Below are positions 16,813-22,236 of a stretch of DNA of 22,236 nucleotides, piece after piece. The notes beneath the pieces are model-generated. The model saw only the letters and a program-made list of their open reading frames with translations. It made no database searches and was not told the DNA's origin. Source of the DNA: a virus; the IMG/VR virus record IMGVR_UViG_3300022745_000153, positions 1-22,236 of that record; one strand, written 5' to 3'. Position 1 is the stretch's first letter, and every line of letters starts with the position of its first letter. The translations under genes and the position numbers were made by a program.

Positions 16813-18771
16813 TTACTGTGCGACGATGGGCGCCGAAACCGGCGCCACTGGGGGACTCGCGTTGACGGTGAGGTTGCCGACGTTGCTGCCGATGCTGGGC
16901 ATGTTCCCGCCCGGGCCCGCCGGCATGGGCGCTGCGCCGGGGGGCGGCATCGGCATGGGGGGAGGGGCCTGCATCTTGGCCACTGCGCCGGAGACGTCCT
17001 CGATGAGTTGCCTCAGCATATCGAGGCGCTCTTCATCGGCCCCGTTGTGTCGGGCGAAGAGGTACGCGGCGGTGGCCCGGCTGCCCAGCAGCTCGAGATT
17101 CTGGAAGGGGTCCAACGGCAACAGCTTCGGCTCGGGCTCGTCGAGGATGGCCGAGATGGTTGCGTCTGCGTCGTCTATGGCCGCGTTGCCGAGGTTGGTT
17201 TCGGCCTCCAAGTCCGGGTAATCGAGCAGCCGCTGGGCCACCGGCTTGTCGATGAAGCCGTCCTTCATCATCTCCGTCACCTTCTGGTACCGGGCCGCGG
17301 GCGTCTGGGGGAGCGACGACACCGGGAACATCTGCATCAGGTACGATTCTTCGGCGAGGTCGATGTCCTTCCAGTTGATTGTCTGGATGACGCGCTTACT
17401 GGGCAGCTTCACCTCGTAGCCCTTGAAACCCGTCTTGCGAATCATCTCGAGACAGAGGGACATGCAGTCGAGGAAGAATTGCTCCCATGCTTGGTGCACG
17501 AGGCTGAAGCGCTCGGACTCGATGTCGCTGAATTCGCGGAGGGCCACGGCGGCATCGAGGCCCGAGGGCTTCTTCGATGCGGCGCTGAGTTCTGAGACGC
17601 CCACCTCCTGGAAGGCGCGCTGATAGAGCCTATCTATCTGCATGAACTCTTCGCCGCTGACGGCGTTCTGCGCGTCCACGACGGGGGGCTGCCCGATGTA
17701 CTCGACGATGTCGGCGACGCCATTGGTGAGGGCATTCGGGTTGATGCTGCTGCCCTTCTGGATGAAGATGCGCCCGCGGCCCTTGCGCCGGAGCTGCTCT
17801 GAGACGGACTGCATCAGCCGGTTCAGCTCGATTTGAATGCCAGTAAGAGTCTCCGCGACTCCTTTCCCCCAGAAGCCCACGGTACGCTTCTTGAATCGGA
17901 TGGCCACGAAGGGGAAGCAGTCGAGCTTCCACTCCTCGCAAAAAAGTTCGCACCCGTCGATGGCGATGATGTGCTTCCCGTCGCCGGCGCCCTTCTTACT
18001 GGGCAAGTGCCATGCCTCCCACACCTCGACGATGGGAGTCCGCGCGTCAGGGTTTGAGAAACGCTGCTGGCGCGGGGGCGCCGAATTCATGATTTCGAAA
18101 GCCTTCTCGGGGAACAGTGATGTGAGAATCTCCCGCTGAATCCACTTCCTCCGCGTCATCATCCGCGGCTCGCCGTAGAAGCCGTCGGCCTCATCGATGA
18201 ACATCTCGTCGGGCAGTACCCGTTCACAATTCAGGCGGCCGGTGGCGTCGTCCTGATAGAAGTGCATGAAGCCGGTGCCATACGTCATGGCGTCGTAGAA
18301 GACGTCCTTCGACTTCTCATAAATCCGCAAGTCATAGAAGAGGCCGATGCCGAACTTGTTCAGCCGCTTGCCCTTCTGAATCGAGCCCCAGTCTCCACCG
18401 TTGGTGACGAATTCGGGCCGCGGCTTATTCTTCGCGATTTTCGCGGCGAGGGTGTCTTCCGCCGCGGCGACGACGTTCAGCCGCACAAGGCCTCGGCCTA
18501 CAAGGGCCTGTCGGACAATCGAGGTGGCGTAGTCCCCGCCCGTCAAGTTGTCCAACTCGACATTCTCGTACATGCGAGCGAAACGGAGGTTGGCTTGGTG
18601 CCGCTCCTGGTTCGTCTGCTCGAGGCCGTGGCACATGCTGATGAAGCGCTTCGCGCGGAGGTCTGGGTCCTCGACGCCCCACCAGTAGCTCTCATTCGGC
18701 GAGGTAGTGTAGAGCCGTTGACGGGCTTCCGTCTCGCTCTTATAGGTGGTTGCGTTTCTGTAGTCAGCCAT
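16813..18771 (-). CDS. Portal protein
   Basis: This is a 652-residue protein. AAGGA lies 6 bases before the ATG and overlaps the previous TAA. Helical N-terminal part (MCHGLEQTNQERHQANLRFA); a wing-type region with VLPDEMFIDEADGFYGEPR at about 186-203; then GFWGKGVAETLTGIQIELNR at 299-318, typical of portal stems in podoviruses, followed by LRRKGRGRIFIQKGS. Residues 600-652 form a Pro/Met/Gly-rich, probably disordered tail. The length suits short-tailed phage portals (about 550-750). It forms the dodecameric DNA channel at the capsid vertex and docks the terminase. Its place between terminase and scaffold fits. Confidence 0.9.
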   Translation of the reverse strand: MADYRNATTYKSETEARQRLYTTSPNESYWWGVEDPDLRAKRFISMCHGLEQTNQERHQANLRFARMYENVELDNLTGGDYATSIVRQALVGRGLVRLNVVAAAEDTLAAKIAKNKPRPEFVTNGGDWGSIQKGKRLNKFGIGLFYDLRIYEKSKDVFYDAMTYGTGFMHFYQDDATGRLNCERVLPDEMFIDEADGFYGEPRMMTRRKWIQREILTSLFPEKAFEIMNSAPPRQQRFSNPDARTPIVEVWEAWHLPSKKGAGDGKHIIAIDGCELFCEEWKLDCFPFVAIRFKKRTVGFWGKGVAETLTGIQIELNRLMQSVSEQLRRKGRGRIFIQKGSSINPNALTNGVADIVEYIGQPPVVDAQNAVSGEEFMQIDRLYQRAFQEVGVSELSAASKKPSGLDAAVALREFSDIESERFSLVHQAWEQFFLDCMSLCLEMIRKTGFKGYEVKLPSKRVIQTINWKDIDLAEESYLMQMFPVSSLPQTPAARYQKVTEMMKDGFIDKPVAQRLLDYPDLEAETNLGNAAIDDADATISAILDEPEPKLLPLDPFQNLELLGSRATAAYLFARHNGADEERLDMLRQLIEDVSGAVAKMQAPPPMPMPPPGAAPMPAGPGGNMPSIGSNVGNLTVNASPPVAPVSAPIVAQ

Positions 18772-18779
18772 GGTTATCC

Positions 18780-19073
18780 TTAACTGAGGTCACTTTCCAC
18801 GAAGCCGTAGAGTGCCTCTTGCTGGTCGCGAGTCAGGCCATCTTTCCCGCGCTTTACTTCCGCCGGTGGCGGCTCTGGTACGAATTCGGGCAAGGCGGCC
18901 TCGGCCGGGTCGTCCAGTGTGATTGAAAGCGTCAAATCGCCTAGAGCATATTGCGCCACGCCTAATTTGCGCAAGTGCTTGACCAACAAAGCCAACTGGG
19001 CGAGGGCCTCAGAAGTCGTCGCTTCCGAAAGCGTCTGCGTATTCGGTTTCGGGCTCATGCCATTCTCGCTCAT
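18780..19073 (-). CDS. Small protein between terminase and portal, unknown function
   Basis: This is a 97-residue protein. The ATG at 19073 is chosen because AAAGG stands 8 bases upstream; another in-frame ATG follows at 19058 with a poorer SD, and a longer start at 19112 has no support. The start lies 65 bases inside the end of the terminase gene in another frame. Residues 18-45 form a helix (EALAQLALLVKHLRKLGVAQ), followed by a strand GDLTLSITLD and an acidic Pro-rich linker. Small proteins with this helix-plus-strand pattern are common next to terminase genes, but their role is not known to me. Confidence 0.7.
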   Translation of the reverse strand: MSENGMSPKPNTQTLSEATTSEALAQLALLVKHLRKLGVAQYALGDLTLSITLDDPAEAALPEFVPEPPPAEVKRGKDGLTRDQQEALYGFVESDLS

Positions 19074-20553
19074 TTTGCTTACCTTTCGTGATGACTTGCT
19101 GCAGCATTGCATCTTCTACTTCCCGGTTGAAGCGCTCAGTTCCGGGCCGGGCTCTTTCTACAGGGGCAGTGTAGAGGAAGTTGTACACTGCACGCCAGGA
19201 ATATAATGCGCTGTCGAGTGCGTGATTGTCGAACCTTGGGTCTTCGCCCGGCGGCTTCCCTGATTGTGGGTCCCAATCAGGGTCTTTGGGTAGCGTGGCC
19301 ATCTCGCGGGCGAGGGGACTGCCGAGCCGGACCTTGATTTTTCCACTGCGAAGGTCGTCATTGAACAGTTGAACATGTTCCCACTTCTCCGTCTTCTTGG
19401 CGGCCTCGAAGACGTGATGGTGGCGTAACATTACCTCCTCGACCATCATGCGCCCGCCGCCTCCCGTGTCGGCCACCTTCTTCACGAAGTTGAAACCGCG
19501 CTGCTCGAGAGCCGTTATTTGGTCCATGACGTCTGAAACTCCGCGCTTCAACTCCGTGCCCGGGCATTTCCAAGAAAAAGCTTCGTACATGTCCGGGTAG
19601 CTTGGGTGCCAGCCCCACACCACCAAGGCCATGCTGTCGAGGCTTCCCAAGTCCCAGCCGAGACTGTGCTGCCACCCCGGGCCCCACGGCACCACCTCGC
19701 CCTCGCGGTACGTATTCCGGGCCTCATCGAAGGCGTAGTACAGGACGCTGTAGTCGTTGACCCACTTGCCCAGCCACTCGCGAACGAAGGTGGGGTTGTT
19801 GTCATCCCATCGGCGCTTCACTTTCAGCGATGCGAGTTCATCTTTCGCATGCGGGATGAAGGGGTTGTCGAGTACGCTCCACCTATGGCAACTCCACCCC
19901 GCTCCCGTTCCCTCCTCATCGCCCGGAGACGTCCAGCGCCTGTCGGCGTCGTTCCGTCCAGACGCCTCGTACCAGTATCCGACGCAGAGTGGGCCTGGCG
20001 TGCCTTCGAGGCAGAAAGTGCCGCGGAGGTCGAAGAGGCACGGCTCCGCGACTTCTTCGACCAACGTCTTGAGGTAGGGCCCGAAAAGCTGCGACTCCAG
20101 CACCACCTCCATGATGGTCTTGTCGCCACGCTTCTTCTGGGCTTCCTTGTCCTTGTCGGCCCCGAGAAGTCGAATCTCGCTGCCGTTTCGGAAGCGGATG
20201 GTTAACTCCGTCTCGTGCATCCCCTCCTCTTCAGGGCCCATACCGTGGCGCTGGAAGAGGTAGCGAAATTCCTCCCATAGGAGCTGCTTCGCGCGGAGAC
20301 GGTTGATGGCCCAGATGCGGATGAGGCACCGCGGGGTGCGCAGGGCCGTCTGGGTGCAGTACCGCGCCCACATAGACGTCTTGCCGGCGCGGCGGGTGCA
20401 CAGGGCTACCTTGTTCCGGCTGGTGTCATCTACGAAATCGAGTTGCTGCTGAAAGAGTTCCTTGCGGATGGCCGCGATGAGGCCCTCCGCTTCGTCCTTC
20501 GCCTTCTGGCGTCGGGCGTACTCCTCCAGCAGCGCTCGTTCCGAGATGCCCAT
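19009..20553 (-). CDS. terL: Terminase large subunit
   Basis: This is a 514-residue protein, the packaging motor ATPase and headful/end-cutting nuclease. An adenine-binding FQQQLDFVDD segment lies near 34-43 and the P-loop CTRRAGKTS at 52-60. The putative Walker B region IMEVVLESQLF at 147-157 has Leu where Asp is usual. The nuclease domain shows D301 (SLGWDLGSLDSMAL), D362 in VADTGGGGRMM and D442-x-H-x-x-D447 (DNHALDSALYSW), consistent with an RNase H-like active site. Length is normal. The ATG is preceded by a weak AAGAAG, and the upstream gene's TAG lies 3 bases before, so coupled translation is likely. The next gene starts within its 3' end. Confidence 0.92.
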   Translation of the reverse strand: MGISERALLEEYARRQKAKDEAEGLIAAIRKELFQQQLDFVDDTSRNKVALCTRRAGKTSMWARYCTQTALRTPRCLIRIWAINRLRAKQLLWEEFRYLFQRHGMGPEEEGMHETELTIRFRNGSEIRLLGADKDKEAQKKRGDKTIMEVVLESQLFGPYLKTLVEEVAEPCLFDLRGTFCLEGTPGPLCVGYWYEASGRNDADRRWTSPGDEEGTGAGWSCHRWSVLDNPFIPHAKDELASLKVKRRWDDNNPTFVREWLGKWVNDYSVLYYAFDEARNTYREGEVVPWGPGWQHSLGWDLGSLDSMALVVWGWHPSYPDMYEAFSWKCPGTELKRGVSDVMDQITALEQRGFNFVKKVADTGGGGRMMVEEVMLRHHHVFEAAKKTEKWEHVQLFNDDLRSGKIKVRLGSPLAREMATLPKDPDWDPQSGKPPGEDPRFDNHALDSALYSWRAVYNFLYTAPVERARPGTERFNREVEDAMLQQVITKGKQNEREWHEPETEYADAFGSDDF

Positions 20554-20556
20554 CGG

Positions 20557-20805
20557 CTACTTCTTCTGCACTACGCTTGGTGACACCGGGAGGGGCTTCT
20601 CGATGTCGAAGCACCTGACGTTCGACATGGGTACCAGCTTGAGGTGCTTGTCGGTGGCGATGGTGATGACGTTCAGGTCCACGTCGAAGTTGATGTCCCG
20701 GTGCTGCCCACTGGCCTGCAGGGGCTTGGTTCCGAGGGACGTCACCGTGCCCCCGAAGATGTGAATGGGATTCAGAAACTCCACTTTCTCGACTTTGATT
20801 TGCAT
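20557..20805 (-). CDS. Small beta-rich protein, unknown function
   Basis: This is an 82-residue protein. GGAG lies 5 bases before the ATG, a clear SD. Predicted beta strands alternate through the chain (MQIKVEKVEFLNPIHI, DINFDVDLNVITIAT, HLKLVPMSNVRCFDI). The segment DINFDVDLNVITI followed by LVPMSNV recalls small phage proteins of unknown role that are found near terminase genes. No catalytic motif is visible. It may act in head assembly or simply be co-expressed. Confidence 0.7.
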   Translation of the reverse strand: MQIKVEKVEFLNPIHIFGGTVTSLGTKPLQASGQHRDINFDVDLNVITIATDKHLKLVPMSNVRCFDIEKPLPVSPSVVQKK

Positions 20806-20820
20806 GCTAACTCCAGGGTA

Positions 20821-21222
20821 CTAGGGGACAGCGTATGGGTCGAAGCGCAGCCTGAGAGATTTGACGAGCGGCTGGCCAGCTCTCGTCTTATGCGTGTAAG
20901 CGCGTGCCCGACGGCACAGGCCTGTGGCGATGCCCTGCTTTCGGTAGACACTCTTGACATAAACGTACTGCAGCACATCTCGATGAACTCCAGTGAAGTT
21001 TGCCCAGCCCAGAATTTCATCGGGGTACTGTTTGGCGTACACGACATGTGTGAGTCCTTCATCCAGGGCCTTGTCGATGAGGGCCGCCTGTCCGGGGTTG
21101 TACACCGCGTAGTCTACCACCTGATTCATGGTGCCCTTCCAGTACGACTCGAACCATGAGGCGGCCACGAAGGCTCTATCCTCGGGGGCCATGAGACGTA
21201 CTGAGATGAGGGCGTCGCTCAT
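20821..21222 (-). CDS. GNAT-family N-acetyltransferase (putative)
   Basis: This is a 133-residue protein. The ATG at 21222 is chosen because it overlaps the previous stop as ATGA and gives a normal GNAT N-terminus (ALISVRLMAPEDRAFVAASW); the longer frame would begin with a low-complexity Pro/Arg stretch. Motif A is seen at 85-102 as LQYVYVKSVYRKQGIATG, with the R-x-x-G-x-A pyrophosphate loop of acetyl-CoA binding. A preceding strand reads ILGWANFTGV. The C-terminus is short. Its substrate cannot be read from the sequence; it could modify a host or phage protein, or a small molecule. It sits between a coiled-coil protein and the terminase region, an uncommon but known place for phage accessory enzymes. 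Confidence 0.8.
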   Translation of the reverse strand: MSDALISVRLMAPEDRAFVAASWFESYWKGTMNQVVDYAVYNPGQAALIDKALDEGLTHVVYAKQYPDEILGWANFTGVHRDVLQYVYVKSVYRKQGIATGLCRRARAYTHKTRAGQPLVKSLRLRFDPYAVP

Positions 21223-21620
21223 CGGGTATAGTCCCCCGGGTCGTGGGCCTGTTGCGGCCGGCGGGCGCGCTCGAGGTCCTCTCGGAGGTTGCTGTTGTAC
21301 ACGCACACCTCCTGGAATTTTTGATTCAGCTTGTTGACTTCCCGGTCGGCGGCCGCGCGGGCTTCCCTCTCTTGCATGAGCGCCTTATCCCAGCTCAGTA
21401 TTTTCGTTTCGAGGTCCTCGATTCGCAGCTTCAACTTTTCCCGCACGTGAGCCTCGTCGTGCTCGAGGAATTCGCGCATCTTGTCCGAGGCCATTTCCAT
21501 GGCCGCGGTCTCGGCCCGGCGCCGGCGGGCCTCGGACACCTCCAGCTCTCCCTTCAGCTGGGCTATCTCCATCACCGCTTTTCCCAACTGCTGGGCCAGC
21601 GCGTCGTATGCGTCACTCAT
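21219..21620 (-). CDS. Coiled-coil protein, unknown function
   Basis: This is a 133-residue protein. The ATG at 21620 is chosen over an earlier in-frame one because it overlaps the preceding stop (ATGAGTGA) and has GAGGA 5 bases upstream; the longer frame adds a Ser/Pro/Lys-rich out-of-frame-like leader. Almost the whole chain is a charged coiled coil (AQLKGELEVSEARRRRAETA, LKLRIEDLETKILSWDKAL, then AADREVNKLNQKFQEVCVYN), with a short polar C-terminus. It could be an oligomerising helper of the terminase, an internal scaffold-like factor or a regulatory protein. No family recognised. Confidence 0.72.
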   Translation of the reverse strand: MSDAYDALAQQLGKAVMEIAQLKGELEVSEARRRRAETAAMEMASDKMREFLEHDEAHVREKLKLRIEDLETKILSWDKALMQEREARAAADREVNKLNQKFQEVCVYNSNLREDLERARRPQQAHDPGDYTR

Positions 21621-22182
21621 CGTCTTCCTCGTCGCTTTCTCGGACTTCCTGTGCTTCGGGTGGGGTAGCGGGTTCGAACTCGGCGTCTTCGACGTGGCCC
21701 TCGGCGAGGACTTGCTTGTAGATGAGGGCCTTGAGTTCCGCATCTGAGAGGGCCTTGACGCGAGCCTGGTCGTACGTCTGCTTTTCGGCCGCGATTATCT
21801 CCGTCTGGGCCACGGGCTTGCCGAAGAGCATATTGGTGATGTGTACGGCCGCGGCCAGTCTATCGCCGGCGGTTGGCAGCTGCGGGGGGCCCTCGCGCCC
21901 GTCGGGCAGCTTGGGTATCCATGCCTTCCCCGCGGCGATGTCCACGATGCTCTGGATGACTTCCTCGGCGTTGTCGCCCCCGGCCATGCGCCGCATTACC
22001 TGGCGCCATACCTCCGTCTTCGTGGCGCGTACTACGGTAGCGGGCAGGCGACGAGGGGGGAGGGGCTTGAGCAGCTGCTCGGTCTCGGCGCGTACTTCGG
22101 CCGTAGACCGGGACCCCGGCTTCACGGTTTCTGCTTCCTGGGCCTTGATTGCCCGGTCGATTGCACGCGGCCGACCTGCCAT
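21613..22182 (-). CDS. Putative terminase small subunit / DNA-binding protein
   Basis: This is a 189-residue protein. I prefer the ATG at 22182 (MAGRPRAIDRAIKAQE) over a GTG two codons upstream because it gives the Gly-Arg-Pro-Arg opening typical of phage DNA-binding proteins; no clear SD is visible, so a leaderless or coupled start is possible. The N-terminal 60 residues are basic. Residues about 105-135 contain GDRLAAAVHITNMLFGKPVA, a helix-turn pattern seen in small proteins at the head of packaging operons. The C-terminus is strongly acidic (ESDEEDDE). First gene of the visible operon, two small genes before terL. TerS is the best guess by position, not proven by a domain match. Confidence 0.6.
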   Translation of the reverse strand: MAGRPRAIDRAIKAQEAETVKPGSRSTAEVRAETEQLLKPLPPRRLPATVVRATKTEVWRQVMRRMAGGDNAEEVIQSIVDIAAGKAWIPKLPDGREGPPQLPTAGDRLAAAVHITNMLFGKPVAQTEIIAAEKQTYDQARVKALSDAELKALIYKQVLAEGHVEDAEFEPATPPEAQEVRESDEEDDE

Positions 22183-22189
22183 GTGCACT

Positions 22190-22217
22190 ACTTAACCGGG
22201 GCGGAGAAGTATGTCAA
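22190..22217 (-). promoter_or_regulatory. Possible promoter for the packaging/structural operon
   Basis: On the minus strand a perfect TTGACA (22212-22217) is followed after 16 bases by TTAAGT (22190-22195), a weak -10. A start site 6-7 bases further would fall at or next to the ATG at 22182, giving a leaderless or nearly leaderless message; this would explain the missing SD. The -35 is well matched, the -10 is poor, so the call is tentative. Confidence 0.35.
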
Positions 22218-22227
22218 CCTCTCCGCC
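22200..22227. repeat. Perfect 8-bp inverted repeat around the -35 box
   Basis: GGCGGAGA (22200-22207) and TCTCCGCC (22220-22227) form a perfect inverted repeat with a 12-base centre that contains the TTGACA hexamer. This is the geometry of a repressor or activator operator. As RNA it could also form a stem, but no T-run follows, so a simple terminator is unlikely. The repeat is certain; regulation is inferred. Confidence 0.5.
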
Positions 22228-22236
22228 ACCGGGAGG

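Noticed and set aside
21621-21743. Extended N-terminus of the coiled-coil protein
   Set aside because: The extra 41 residues are Ser/Pro/Lys-rich, lie wholly within the upstream gene, and the inner ATG has both a stop/start overlap and a good SD.

Overview
The window looks like the virion-structure half of a short-tailed (podovirus-type) phage or prophage. Every gene I can support lies on the minus strand, so the operon reads from right (about 22.2 kb) to left (1). Genes are packed with almost no gaps: there are stop/start overlaps (ATGA, TAATG), back-to-back stop/start codons, and several junctions where the stop codon forms part of the next Shine-Dalgarno sequence. No stretch longer than 60 bases lacks a gene. 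I see no rRNA, tRNA, CRISPR, integrase, replication or lysis genes.

Layout in transcription order. (1) 22.2-20.6 kb, packaging start: a possible -35 box inside an inverted repeat, a putative small terminase, a coiled-coil protein, a GNAT acetyltransferase and an 82-residue unknown. (2) 20.55-16.8 kb: large terminase, a small protein overlapping its end, and the portal. (3) 16.8-14.15 kb, head: scaffold, major capsid protein, an intercistronic hairpin and a putative decoration protein. (4) 14.15-9.99 kb, neck and tail: adaptor, a small putative collar-spike protein and a very large nozzle protein. (5) 9.99-3.1 kb: four proteins of 291, 257, 801 and 928 residues that fit internal/ejection proteins; together they contain no cysteine. 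(6) 3.1-1 kb: four consecutive proteins that each begin with a signal-peptide-like hydrophobic N-terminus and contain cysteines. Two of them carry domains I recognise from phage fibre or surface-binding proteins. The last gene runs off the left edge.

Host: the sequence is GC-rich. The distal proteins carry DAG/DGG tracts, multiple cysteines and short leaders ending in LAQ, a style I associate with secreted proteins of myxobacteria (Myxococcota). The host call is an inference of moderate to low confidence.

The ordinary part is the terminase-portal-scaffold-capsid-adaptor-nozzle series. The unusual part is the left end, where Cys-containing proteins with export-like N-termini follow directly after cysteine-free ejection proteins in one operon. 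All family assignments come from reading motifs and gene order; no database or structure search was run.
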